64,000 bases of DNA from Branchiostoma floridae (Eukaryota > Chordata > Leptocardii > Amphioxiformes > Branchiostomatidae): contig NC_049981.1 of the NCBI RefSeq assembly GCF_000003815.2, positions 12,369,625-12,433,624 on the forward strand, written 5' to 3'. Positions 23,101 through 35,466 of the stretch are shown in pieces. The position numbers were made by a program, and so were the translations under genes. The first letter of the stretch is position 1, and each line of letters starts with the position of its first letter. The notes under the pieces were generated by a model, which ran no database searches, was not told the origin of the DNA, and saw nothing but the letters and a program-made list of their open reading frames with translations.

Positions 23101-25365
23101 AGATTTCTGTCTTGAAAATTACCTCTTAACCATCCAAAACAAATCTTTTAGAAATATCATTACGAAACTAAGAATTAGTGCCCACTCCCTACAAATCGAA
23201 AAGGGTAGACATCACAACACACCAGCCAGCGAGAGATTTTGTCCAACGTGCCATGATAATATTGAAAATGAATCCCACTTTATAATGGATTGCCCAACAT
23301 ATGATAGAGAGAGACAAGAATTGTTACAGTGTATTAAATACAAATCTGATATAATGTTACCATCTAACAAGACAGAAATGTTTAATATGCTACTATCATG
23401 TCCTGCTGATATATCTGCCTATGTCGGTCAATTTATATATAACGCATTTAAAAAACGAGACAATATTATACTGTCCTGAACCAGCACATAATGCTAGCCT
23501 GATTGTCAATACTATATACCATGTGTAAAATAGATTAGTTTCCTAGTTTTTTAGATACTAGTAACTTATGTAGTCAAACTGTTCTGAATGTATGTATTGT
23601 ATGTACATGTTGCCATACACTGTATCCTGTACAGGTGTCATGCAATAAAGTTCTTCTTCTATTCTTCTTCTATAAAACATCCTCGTTCGCTTCGCTCACT
23701 CAGTGGTTTGATTCGGTGGTTATAGCAAAGGACCAGGGATAACACCATATACCCAACGGGGAGGCTCATTAACCCTAACCGTAACACTATGTGTGAAATA
23801 ATATTATACGATACAGTACAATACAATACAAAACAAAATATACCATGACAGGGTTCATGAAGAGGGCTGGTCAGAAACTCCCGACACCAATGTCCGTGTC
23901 AGCAGTACCGGTGACGTCACCTGGGGAGCCCCGGTCACCATCATCAGTTCCTGTGTTATGGACATCGCACGCTTCCCTTACGACATCCAAAGGTGCCCCA
24001 TGAAGTTCGGCTCCTGGACATACAACGGTCTGCACCTGAACCTAGTCAACTTTACCAACAAGGGTGACACCGTAAACTTCATTAGGAATGGGGAATGGAC
24101 GTTAGAGTCCTTTGGGTTACAAAGAAACGAAGTTGTTTACTCGAGCGATCTGAGTGTGACGTATCCTGACGTCACCTTCACGGTGGTTATTCGGAGACGA
24201 AGTCTCTACTACACTTACTACTTCATCACTCCGGGTGTGATCATGTGCTTCTTGTCTCTCTTGGGGTTTTTCCTGCCACCGGATTCTGGGGAGAAACTGT
24301 CACTCAACATTACCCTGCTGTTAGCCTTGGTGGTGTTCATGCAAGTTGTGACGGACAGGCTGCCGCCATTGTCAACAAGCATCCCTGCCATAGGTAAGCA
24401 GCCTGGTATTTGTACATGCAGTTAATGTTTTTACTCCGCGTCTTCGTCTCCAAACAAATAAGGGCCTGACATTCACCAGACGGCTGCCACCATGGCTAAA
24501 GTCGTGAGGTGTTCAAGCGCGCAATGTAGCAAGTGGAAGGGCACGGACTGTCTAGACAGTTCGAATGATTTGTCATGTTTTTGGTCCTTTTATTTCACTA
24601 AAAGACATTTTGAAATGTTCCTAGAAGAATATATTGTATCATAATGGATCTAGTTATGTATAACTATGTAATATACTGAATTTAAGGAAGCTACTGGCGT
24701 GTAGACTTAAACGCCGATTGGATCACTGCTATATGTCACCTTAATGTCGCAGACTAGTTTTATCATGGACCAGTGTTAGGTTAGCTAATTAGGTAATTTC
24801 GCTTGAACTTATTACCTACATATGCATGTGGTATTTTGAGTACATCATATAGTGATATCGTATACGACTTTACGTGTCCTGACTTTGCACTCATACAGCG
24901 CTAGCGTTGCCATCTGTTAATTGTCTTCCCCCAGGAACTTTCTATGGAGTGATCATCCTACTGGTGACATTCTCGTCTGCTTTGACCATCTTCACCTTGA
25001 CCTTGCACTTCCGAGGCCCTTACATCCGACCAGTTCCAGACTGGCTCCGATCCATGTTCTTTCTCGGCCCTCCAAAAGCGAGAGTAACCGTCATCACCAA
25101 TAACAAATACGTGAAACATAGTCCACAATCTGGGGAGTCGGAAGAAACGGAGTCTGCCCAGCGCAGAGGCGACCTCCTGAGTCCCGCTTTGGGTAGAATT
25201 GAGAAAGTCATGAACCACCTTTTGGACGACGAAAAGAAGATGAAATACAAACGAGGTTTGGAAAAGGAGTGGAAGATTCTAGCTATGAAGATTGACCGAT
25301 GTCTATTTGTTGTCTTCGTGTTGGCATTGATCATTGCAACAGGGGTGGTACTAGGGACAGCCTAA
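20148..25365 (+). CDS. Nicotinic acetylcholine receptor-type subunit A (non-alpha), complete
   Basis: Exons: 20148-20196 (signal peptide MMTSIIFMFLILLYGY), 21083-21216, 21497-21541 (45 bp), 21899-22008 (110 bp), 23852-24393 (542 bp), 24935-25365. All introns are GT-AG, phases join exactly, and the total is 1311 nt (436 aa plus stop). Ligand-binding domain landmarks are ARPVRDPS near the N-terminus, WRPDIVLYN (loop A region), Cys-loop C147-x13-C161 containing FPYDIQR, and GSWTYNG (loop B tryptophan). Loop C reads EVVYSSDLSVTYPDV with no vicinal cysteines, so this is a non-alpha subunit. M1-M3 follow, with PPDSGEK before M2; M2 has an acidic residue (D) at 20'. Then come the cytoplasmic loop and M4, which begins at about MKIDRCLFVV. 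It is a membrane ligand-gated cation channel subunit. Intron 4 is full of transposon debris. It converges on gene B. Confidence 0.92.
20395..20745. repeat. Dispersed repeat copy 1 in intron 1 of gene A
   Basis: The stretch around 20405-20600 (ACTCAAAACAATGGTCC, then ACTGGCGTTTTAA) is clearly similar to 51395-51570 in the same orientation. Both copies lie beside tracts rich in self-complementary ACCGGT or GGTCCGGACC. Class not determined; no ends or target duplication identified. Confidence 0.7.
22266..22727. mobile_element. MITE with long terminal inverted repeats in intron 4 of gene A
   Basis: The ends start CCCCTTCACACGAG and match each other inverted for roughly 70 bp, including gaatgagcc and ttttctattcctgg. 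About 460 bp, non-coding, rich in gaat/attc motifs. Target duplication not evident. Confidence 0.75.
22746..23761. mobile_element. Foldback element enclosing a LINE fragment
   Basis: The left arm (22746-22793) and right arm (23715-23761) are inverted copies of a sequence containing GTATATGGTGT and GCTATAACCACC. The LINE 3' fragment lies between them. The simplest reading is a short inverted-end element that received the LINE insertion. Confidence 0.6.
22826..23668 (+). pseudogene. 5'-truncated LINE with 217-codon ORF remnant
   Basis: An open frame at 22826-23479 encodes the C-terminal region of a non-LTR retrotransposon polyprotein. It has a CPTC-x8-H-x4-C zinc knuckle (CPTCHDNIENESHF) followed by CPTYDRERQ and YNAFKKRDN. 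Upstream endonuclease and reverse-transcriptase catalytic motifs are missing, so it cannot move. The 3' UTR ends in a TTCTTC-type tail near 23660. It sits in intron 4 of receptor gene A on the sense strand. This is the best preserved of three related fragments in the window. Confidence 0.8.
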
Positions 25366-28300
25366 ATACTGGTACGAACTGGCCTATTACCGGCAGCTAC
25401 TGCAAGCGGTCATTATATCTCTAATAACAGCTGCAAACTTGAGGTTACCAAAGCCATGGTCCAGCGAAAACAATTAAAATTTATGAGTGTGTAACGTAGC
25501 AAACGGCCTACACATTCATTGAACGTAGCTCAATTTCTGCGTTATTCTATGTTATTCATAACGTTGACATGATTGCTAATGGTATTGCTTCTCTACAAAA
25601 TACATATAGTGTGGTGATGGAAAACAAACTTTATCAATTCAAGGGGTATACTATAAGCGCAGTTATCTTTAAGCATGTAATAGTATCTATCAAATCTGAG
25701 CATTTAAGCGTTACTTTTAAAATGTTGTATAAAAGTTATTGTGAGTTTGTATGTAATTAAATATTAGGCACCAGTAACAAAATTATACCACATGTACACA
25801 CCTCTGTGCATGCATCTTTTGCTCAGAGACCGCATTGACCCGGATGTTTATCTGAAAGGGACATATTAGCATCCGGTTCTTCCACCAATGCCTTCATTAT
25901 ACGTGACTACCTCGGGGCATTACTCATCTGTTTCGTAAGGGGCGAATTTTGTTTAGTAATAGTGACCTATTTAGAAGTATGTGTCTGATGCTATCGCGCA
26001 AAATGCACATAGTTTGAACAACAATATTTGTTATTCAAAGGTTTTCGTTAAATGTGCGACTCCTGTGTCAACATGTATTGTTAAATTTAATACTCGCTAA
26101 CCGAAAAATTCAAGAAATGTACAACTGTTAGGTGTGGTGTTTTTATTCTATTAGATTGTGGTCCGTCTACATTTAACCACCTGATACCACAGTGATTTTA
26201 TATTATGCCAAATTGATGAAAATATCGTTTGTCAGTGGTCTTGTTTTGGGTTTCCCATTCCTGTTCCGCATGGTTTGAAATGCGTCACTACAATGATATG
26301 TTGGTTACACCCTTTCTTGGTCAAAGGTAAGTTGATGATGCCAAAGTATTCTTCCAGCTCGATGCATCGGATTCCCGTACACCCCAGCACCACAATAAAA
26401 AGCGCCGCCTAGCGAGAAAAATAGCATCGACACATATGCAAAGTAGACGATGCAATTTCTTGTCGTCGTATCTGATAAGTAAGCTAGACATTAACTTTGC
26501 AGTGTCTATCCCCGATAGATAAATGTGTACGTCATGCAAACACGTCATATATTGAGTTAAATCATAATCATTATTTTTACAGAAAAAGATTCTGTCAGAT
26601 ATGATAATCATTTTGATTAATAGCTGAATCAAACCCAAAATAAACAGAGAGGGATATATACCCTGTTGATTCTCAACAGCCGTACTTACCATGAATGAAT
26701 CGCGAAACGCCACACAGGATGATGTGAACCACATCCCCACCATTAGACACTCAGCTCATTGCCTCATATACACCTTGACCTTTTGGCCTCTAACCTTTAG
26801 ATTGCAACCAACACTGCAGGACTGGTGTCCATAATCATGGTTTAAGGAAATGGAGGAGTAGCTCTTTTTTTTTTCTTGTCACTCAAATAAATTACACATT
26901 TAAACCTTTGCATTTAGAATATACTGTGCGTGCGCATAAATACGCCGGGAACTGTGATGAAACCCATCCTGTTCTTCCCGTTTAAATGCGATGCTCTTAT
27001 GACGTCAGCTGCACCTGTGGACCACGATGGAATTTCCTGTAATTATTTTGATTATTCAGTTGGCGTGTGCTCGAGGTTGTACCTAATGTCAAATGCTATG
27101 AGTGACAAGGTAAGATAGAGGTTGCATCCTTGATTGTACAGCTTACAATATATCTTTAAATGAGTAAAATTGGTGCATGTTCATTGTGATTTTCCCCTCA
27201 ATCCTGCATAGTTTGTGCCTTTTCTGTCCATGTTTTGCTACCATGACCTGAAACGTTGACAAGACAAGGTGGTGTGTTACGTTGAAGGGCGGTTGTACTG
27301 GCTATATAGATACAGATAATGACAGACAAGAGTTCGGAAAACTCATATTTTACATGAAATAGTGTGATTCCACATTTACATGACCACCTTTACATTGGTC
27401 AGTCCAATCATTTACCGATCAGAAGAAATATTGCACTTTGCATTGAGTATGCAAAGTAGGATGTTATTAGCATAATAGGTATTTGTTACTAGTAATGTTC
27501 CAATGCCACTGACTACATGTATTTGGGTACACTAAAACACTGTAAATATGTTTTTTTCTAATTGATGATCCAAATCAAGTCCCAATTCGCACGGTTTTTC
27601 ATTACGTACATCTCTGTTAAAGCTACTTGCATGCTAAATGTCATGGAAATCCGTTTCTTTCAGTTAATCTCCTTGAAATGTTCTAACGAAAACACCCCTC
27701 CTTTTTAGGGCAAGCTGATAAGGGGCCCAGTCATACACCACTTATTCCTTACAACACAATCTATCTGTCACTAAAACTCAAGATCATAGAATGTCCAGAT
27801 TAAAAGATACAAAAACAGAAGCTCTGCTGCAGTACCAAGGTCACACACAAGAGGCCCAAAATCGGCCATGGCCTTCGTTTTTCCAAAACCTACCAGCATA
27901 TCAAATAGCATCGTATTTATTTAACCAAAGACACATCTAAAATGATATCTCAATTTTTCATGGATATAATGAAGATTTCATTCACACAATACTTATACTC
28001 AATAAATGATAAAGTACATTGAATCAGCTAACAACTGTTTTAATTCATTAAGCAAGCGTAATTGCAAAAAAATGCATGGTAATTGTGTATTGTCAGCTAA
28101 TGCAACATCATCAATATGTCTCTTATAGCATGTCATATATTACAATGAACAGATTCGCTCTTAATTGTGTTTTACACATTCTTCTTATATCAGAGTCACA
28201 ATATATACCCATTGCAATATATCCAATATCTACTTTACTTTATGTACATTGTTAAAGCAATATGCTATGTTTCACGTGTCAACCTTTTTATCATCAATAC

Positions 28301-28678
28301 AGGACACTGGCAAAAGCAATGTTAATGTAACAAATACACTTTCCTTCTGTGCAATATCTATGTACATATAACATCTTCATCTTAACGGACGGTAGCTGTG
28401 TCCATATTTGATATGGTTTCATATTCACTTCATGAAAGTATTCTGTTTTATTTTCTAGCCCGACATATATCTCAGGGTGACACTCGTCGCGATTGGGAAC
28501 GAAATTTTGGCCAGGTCCACTGGAAACGTCGTTCCTAGAGTGTTCTGACAAGCCAAGGGTCTTGTGTTGTCCTTCTCCTTAGCAGAACAAAGATCTTTCC
28601 ATGGAAAATAAATCTCCGGCTGGGGTGACATGTGATTGTTGACATATCACACAGAAGGTAATAACCTCCTCTTGTAGG
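25366..28678. other. Intergenic region between convergent receptor genes A and B
   Basis: Should contain the 3' UTRs of both genes. No conserved domain, RNA gene or well-formed transposon was recognised. An ORF at 26321-26743 (minus) contains a good-looking donor (ATG|GTAAGT at about 26690), but it has no partner exon and no family resemblance. Confidence 0.5.
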
Positions 28679-31600
28679 CTAATATATAGCAGACATGATA
28701 ACAATAAGCGTAATAAACGATAACACAAGGAATAACACAAGTAGACATCTATCCATTTTCACAGCTAAAGTTTTCCACTCATCTTCAATGGCTGTTGTTG
28801 AAGCCTTGGATCTGCGCGTGCGCAGCATCTCATCCAGGTGCTCGTTGATGACGTCAATCCTCTTGTGTAGCTCCATGTAGCGTATGGTTTTAGCCTGCAA
28901 TATGTCCGTTCTCTCCAAGGAGGCGCTGTCCCGTCTGTTACGGTTCATCTCGGGCAGTTCCCGTTGTTCCGTGTCCTCGGGATGGTTGTTGTGACGTGTC
29001 TCCTGCAAGAGTTGCTTACAGGCTTTTATGGAGAACATGAGCTTGAGCCATCTGGGTACCGGGCGGATGTTCGGACCCCGGAAGTGGATGCTGAGGATGA
29101 AGATGGTAAGGACGGATGACAGAGCGACAATCACGATAGTTGCTCCAAAGAACTGCCCTGAAATGAAATCGAAAACAAACAAGAATTACACACAGTTCAC
29201 AGATAAAATTTTGACATGTTTTCGACAGTCCTACTGCCAGCTTGTTGAGACTTCAAGTGACCAATCACCAGACCTTATGGATACGCTTCGTCAGCGATTG
29301 GTCAAAAGTGCCTGGAAGTTTATACCGTTCGCCGTTTCTGTTGAATTAAGAATTAGATATATTTGTCAACTAATTTGAGCATCATAAATTTATTCATTTC
29401 ACACAATTAAAATGTATAGAAGTCGATAATTCAGCAATTCAGCTGACCCAACAGCCAATCAATTAACCAACCAACCAGGTAGCCAATTAATTAATGAGCT
29501 ATCCAAGAATTTGATTGTTGTTTCTATAATGGAAATTTTGTGTCTATCTGGTAGGGCGAGGAGCCGGCCATTGTTGCCAATACGTTTTGCTGCTGTAGAC
29601 TGATCATTCAATACATGGGGAAAGTTGGTTTTGATAGCATGTATATCATATAATAATGCGGTGATATCGAGCGGTCCTTGCAAGGTCAAAAGTTGATGTC
29701 CCCCAGCCAGCATAGCTGCGACCAAGCTTTGATCGGCTTAGCTGTAATCAACGGTCTTTGTTGGTTGTATCACGAATGAGTCGTTTCAATGTCTCCCAAG
29801 GGCACTATTATCACTTAATCTACTCCGTACGCCCCCGCTGAAGGACTCAAGCTCATTTCAACTATCGACCACGCCATCCTTCAACATAATTCTTTGTAAA
29901 ACGTACTCCCAATGCCAATCCCCAATGCCAACATCAATACATCACAGCCGTAGGTTTAAGTCGATATTGTTATTGCAAAAAGATTGGGATGATAAAGTGC
30001 TCTCATTTCTTTGTACGCTTATTTTTCAGCAGTCAGTCTAGCTTATACACCTGTAAAATCAATGATAGTTTGTTCCGGGTAATATCCCGCCCCTGTACAA
30101 AGTCTGTACATTCAGTGTAGTTTACCATCCTCGTCATTGCAGTTGATGATAAATAGATGGAGTTCCTCTGTTGCCCATAAGCAACTCGTAGTCAGCTGCG
30201 TATCATTACCAGAGAGGTTGTGTTCATTATGGTGTACGAGTATTGACTCCCTATTCCAATTACAGGCATCCGGATTCATTTAACGGCACAGTTACCAAAA
30301 CTCCAATTAACACATTGAAAAGTAACAGAATTACCAGTCCATACTGTAAGGTGACCTAGAATCCTTGTAATGCGGATAACGTGTCATACTGTAAAATGTA
30401 AAATAAAGCCTTACCTATTTAACTTTGTAGTTCTTTGCACACAATCACCAGATATCTACATACCACAATTTTGGTAATTCTGTTATATTCATTAGGCCAA
30501 TACTGACTGATTCTATTCCCCATCTCTAGGTGGAGCTGCAATAGGAACAATACGGTCTGAAACGTGGCTAAGTTTGTATCCCCCCTCATCACGGTTCATG
30601 ACTGGAGTAGTGGAAAGTAGAACCAGTTAGTACTGATCAACGATGGTAGTGGAGTCATTCCTAATCGAGNNNNNNNNNNNNNNNNNNNNNNNNNNNNNNN
30701 NNNNNNNNNNNNNNNNNNNNNNNNNNNNNNNNNNNNNNNNNNNNNNNNNNNNNNNNNNNNNNNNNNNNNCAGTTTTTTGAGGAAGTCTTTGCTGTGTGCA
30801 ACGAACATTTTAAGCTTTTGAATTACAAACCTAGAATGATTCAAAACTATCAATAGTAAAGGCTTACCTATCAGTGGAATCGTTGTCGAAGTTGCTGGTA
30901 GACTGTCCGCAACAAGCTGCATGAAGACCACTAGAGATAGCAACATGGTGATACTGAGGGACAGTTTCTCTCCTGAATCAGGAGGCAGGCAGAACCCCAA
31001 CAGACTGATGAGAACTATGATAATACAAGGCGCGAGCACGTAGTAGTTATAATACAGTGCCTTTCGCGCTATTTCAATAGTGAACGTCACATCCGGGTAC
31101 GGCTGGGTACAGCAGTTGTAGTACTGGATATTTTTGGCGGCCGCGAAGCTGACGAGGTCCCACTCCTCGTTCTTGATGAAGTTCTCGCTGTCTCCCGTGG
31201 CTGACGTGTTTACGATGTCCACCGCGAGACCGTCGTACGCCCAGGAGCTGAACTTGAGCGGACAGGACTGCACGTCGTACGGGAAGAGTGACACGTCCAT
31301 CAGACACGAGCTGCGGAGGGTGATGGGATACAGCCACTGCACGGACCCGTTATGGTTCACGTGCGCATGCGTGTTCGGAGTTTCGGACCAGCCCTCTTCA
31401 TGGATTCTATATGTGTGGAAAAGATATCAAGGAATCGTTTTTGGTTAAATCTTGATCTGTATGATGGACCAAAAATGACCAATAACCTTAAGAATATTTT
31501 TCTAGATTTCAATAGGGGTGTGTCAACAGTTTGTACCTAATTAGTTACAACTGTAGCTACTACAGTCAAATATGTTTTATCATTCAAATAGATGCAATTC

Positions 31601-34140
31601 TCGTTTCGTAGTTGCAAGTATGGTCAAGTATCTATAGGTGTTTTGCGTAGTCACATTCGTCTTAGGTGACGTCACACGATACGGATGTGATAGAACCCTC
31701 ACGCAGGCTGTGAGAGAGTCAGCGGCCGACAGGGATATGGGACAGTCCTTTCCCGTAACAAGGCGGCTGAATACAACACATACACGACTGTCCAAGAATG
31801 ACCTCACTTCACGATCGTACGACGATCGTAAGACGACTGTGACCAGGCCTGAAAGGCAACCTATGCAATATTACAGCGTCAAAGTGGAAATATTCTGAAT
31901 AAGGCAATCTGCATGATATTGACATCTACTGCACTGTATTCTCACATTTACATCATAATTTGATACTTTGAGCGGTTAAAAACAGCACAGAGACAAGTTG
32001 CACGAGGATATCCCTTATTATTGTACCCCCCCAAAATAAGGACTTAATCTGGAATCCCTGTGCAACTCATTCCCGCACTGTTTTTAACGGCTCAATTTAT
32101 GAAATAATGAAGTAAACGTGCTAAAATAGTGCATTAGATGTCAATATTATACAGACTGCCTTATTCAGAATATTTCCACTTTTAACAATGTGATATTGCT
32201 TAGGTTGCCTTTAACTAGAAAGCAGTTATAGTTTCTGTTCAGTGTGGCCAACTCTCAAGACACGGCGTGTGTTCCACAATGTTATGTGGTTTTACGCACA
32301 CGTACAGTTTTTGTAGCTTCTCACCTCTCATAGAGCACGATGTCTGGCCGCCATATTTTCTCGCTCGGGATTCTGATAGAAGTTATCCCATTATACTCGT
32401 CGGGATTCCATACTAAGAAGTCGTCGTCCCAGTACTAGAATAAAATAAAACAGAGAAACATGTGAACTGTAATAACATACTTTATTTCACCCTTGACTCT
32501 TCCCTCATGACCTCAATGAAAGTGATTTGAACAAAGGTTCAAACAAACAAACAATAGATGTCTTGTCATCCATTATTGATAAGTTCAAAAGAAGTACTTA
32601 CATGGCGGAACCACACATTCACTGTCAGCATCTGGTCTCTAGCGACCTGTTCAGTAAATAAAATCTGGTTAATAAGTGCTATGCATTAAGCCACAATAAA
32701 TGCAACAACCAGACAGTCTTTGCACCTTACAACATCGTATCGTGATTTTGTAGAATGACGCTATTTTGATACCTAGATGCTGAAAAGAAGACACCATAAT
32801 GTCTCACCACTTCGATGATCTGTGCCAACACCAGTTCGAACCTCACGGTGACATTTTGCATGGGGTCCTTCACTGGGCGTGCGTCCGACGTATAGTTCAC
32901 TAGCAGGGCGTCAATAAGGTTTCCCTCGTTCGCTGATGCAAGAACTGTGAGTTTAAGAAGTAAATGACATAGCATTAGAAATTTACAACAATATCAAAAA
33001 ATCTCTCTTTGAACAATGGCATGGAATCACGTACATGTATCGTAGAATGGTAGAAAGTTGTGTTCTAACAAGACATAAAGGCACTTGAGTACAGTTTTCG
33101 AGCTCCTGCATTTTTATGTACAAGTAATCTATGTATTCCACGTGTTGAAGTAAAAACGAAAAGAGGTGAAAAAACAGCGATAGGAGACAAAGTGTGGAGG
33201 AAGACTAACAATAAACGGGTCACTTATTGGCGATATTGCTATCAGCAATGGCCAGGTTAACCTGTTAACGTTATCTCTAAGCGTGTCCATGCCTGTAGTT
33301 GATTTTTCTCGGGGCATGTTGACCATAAAGCCGATGAAACAGTCAATCCTTCTTTTTTTAGCGTTCACAAGGATTATACAGTTGCCCAATTAAAATAAAC
33401 AGCAAAGGAACGAATTTCCGCTCGTGCATTTGTCGTAAAAATAAACAAATTCTTGGTGATAACTTTGCTTGCTATTCCTACCGATTCGTGCACTAGAATT
33501 TATTTGCGTCCACTCTTAAAATGACTGGCCCATACATCACACAAGCCCTTCTACATGCATCAGAGTATGCCTTAAAAGTCAATATGATTTTGAATGATTC
33601 GTTCCGGGAATGGAGGGCAGAAAATTGCCAATTTCGTAAGATTAAGGGTGACAATAGGGGATGCGAGCCGTACATGGGAAGAATATGAAAAATGTTGAAC
33701 AGACTGTGTAGATGGTGAGAAATTTTCGTCCTACTCACCTGCAATTTAGTTCTACTTTATAGCTACCTATGATCTGTGATATGCTTCGGATATAATAAAT
33801 AAGATAAAATTTCAACCAGTATTTTAATAACAAGTAAGCAAGATGAAATTACAACCAGTAATTTGGTAGTTACACTTAGCTCTTTTTGAATCTTGATTTT
33901 GAATTTGTTACAAAAAGAGTACATATTGCAATAAACAGATATGCAATAAACTAGAAGAAGGTGTCTCAAGAACATTAAATGGGAGGGGCTATTGAGCCTT
34001 TCCCTGCTAAATATACCCTGCCACAAAAACAGCAAGTAAACCTACTGCCATTAGGCACTACAAGGTGAAACAACAACTTTAACACTCTTACCGAAAGAAT
34101 GGTGGATGAGTAGCAAACAGACAAAAATGGCGGCAGCCAT
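28679..34140 (-). CDS. Nicotinic acetylcholine receptor-type subunit B (alpha type), complete
   Basis: Exons in order: 34140-34092 (signal peptide [16 protein letters not shown]), 32944-32808, 32646-32602 (45 bp), 32434-32325 (110 bp), 31406-30868 (539 bp), 29157-28679. All introns are GT-AG and phases match; total 1359 nt, 452 aa. Cys-loop C148-x13-C162; loop B tryptophan W169 in SSWAYDG; loop [10 protein letters not shown] with vicinal cysteines C212-C213, the hallmark of acetylcholine-binding alpha subunits. M2 is preceded by PPDSGEK, with E at -1' and D at 20', as in cation-selective channels. The M3-M4 loop has a long charged helix, then M4 beginning at about MDRCLLVLF. The 100-N gap (30670-30769) lies in intron 5, so the coding sequence is intact. 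Intron 4 contains a foldback MITE. It shares the fused Cys-loop-to-M2 exon with gene A. Confidence 0.94.
30670..30769. other. Assembly gap (100 N)
   Basis: Exactly 100 N, the conventional size for a gap of unknown length. It lies in intron 5 of receptor gene B. The real intron length is therefore uncertain. Confidence 0.99.
31852..32212. mobile_element. Foldback MITE in intron 4 of receptor gene B
   Basis: The ends begin AAAGGCAACCTA, and the two halves pair over most of the length. Examples are GTGGAAATATTCTGAATAAG on the left and its complement near 32158-32180, and the inner pair GCGGTTAAAAACAG and CTGTTTTTAACGG. About 361 bp, non-coding. The centre holds a C-homopolymer run (about 32025-32031). 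Confidence 0.85.
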
Positions 34141-35300
34141 CTCGACCCGACGCCCCGAATCCCTCAGAAGTCAGCCCCTCAGTATGTGTAGCTAGTCATA
34201 CAGCTCGCTGTAAAATAACGAACGTTATGTGTATATTTATGCAGTCCGGACTAGACCACTTTGTTCAGGGTGGCGCCTCATGCCTGAAATTGCCCCCCCC
34301 CCCACCTTAGCAGTCCAATTATAAAGGCTGTTAATAAACGTTGTAATGTAGACTACATAACAAGTACATATATCACTCTGACATACATATTGTAGTTTAA
34401 CATCTATCAACTGTACCTGTATTATATAGTCTAGACTAGACGTAATGTCTGTGAACGAAAGAGTGAGAGGCTCCAGGTTTATCTCTTTCAGTTTCAATGA
34501 CTTGAGGATTGACAGACATCTTAAAGAACATAGCGGCCTTGTGGGGCAGGCTGTATATTTACTTGATGAAGTAATTTGTAGAGGATGGTTGTCTGACAGA
34601 GAGAAATAAATAATGGCTATATATAGAGTAAATTAGTCAACTGGTTACAACAAGTAGTCAATGTCAATCGTTCTTGTCAAAAGCCGGCAAAACAGTTTTC
34701 AAAATTAGTCGTAGGGAAATTGATGATGTTGTGAATCCTATTACGGTCATGATAAAATAGTGTCATGTGTATTGTGTTGTATTTCAGAAGTGATCCATGA
34801 AATACATAACAATCGTCAAAGAGCCGGTAAGCGGCGAGGAAACCTGAAATACATCGATATCGTATCTGAATTATACTATTATACAGGATGTCAAAATAAA
34901 GGGGCCCTAGCTTTCAAACCTAGGTGTTGGAAATCGCCCGTACAACGCTTTCATCCCTCAGATATCAGGTAGTTCCCCCTCCCATAATTATATAAAGATC
35001 TGGGTCGGTGGGTTTTTTTGTGATCGGTCGGGTAACTGGAAAGACAATATTTCAGTTTCTACGACTTTGACATACTACATGCAAGTCCCTCTCTCTAATC
35101 ATGTACCCACCTTCTGACATGGAATAAGTATAATGAGTTCTCCCACGCGTTATATCGATTTCTCCCACGCGTTTTTTTGTTTTATTCATTTTCATGCAAG
35201 ACCCACTGGGATCTACGGAGGTCTCGACATTTTCCTGCACAGAGTCTCACCGACGGCCTATACAATACCAAGGACGTTACAATACTAAATACCTTGCGGA
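34141..35300. other. Intergenic, upstream of receptor gene B; nothing recognised
   Basis: Should contain the promoter of gene B just upstream of 34140. No clear TATA element or conserved exon seen. A C-run lies near 34303. Confidence 0.45.
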
Positions 35301-35466
35301 GGCTCGGCTGAACCGGGCTGAGGTTTCCAACTTCGTGGGCGTGATCTCTAACCAGTTCTCAGCCAATCAGAGAATGGCGTATTTTCCCCTAGGCACACTG
35401 ATTGGCCGATAGCCGGTTAGAGGCAGCCCCCAATAAAATGGAAACCTCAGCCGGTTTAGCAGAGCC
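35301..35466. mobile_element. Small near-perfect foldback element
   Basis: About 166 bp with arms starting GGCTCGGCTGAACCGG and ending CCGGTTTAGCAGAGCC. The arms share gaggtttcca, and the inner pair AACCAGTTCTCAGCCAATCA / TGATTGGCCGATAGCCGGTT also folds. Non-coding, MITE-like; no target duplication defined. Confidence 0.75.

Noticed and set aside
26321-26743. 140-codon minus-strand ORF with a good donor site between genes A and B
   Set aside because: No hydrophobic signal sequence, recognised domain or partner exon; kept as unassigned.
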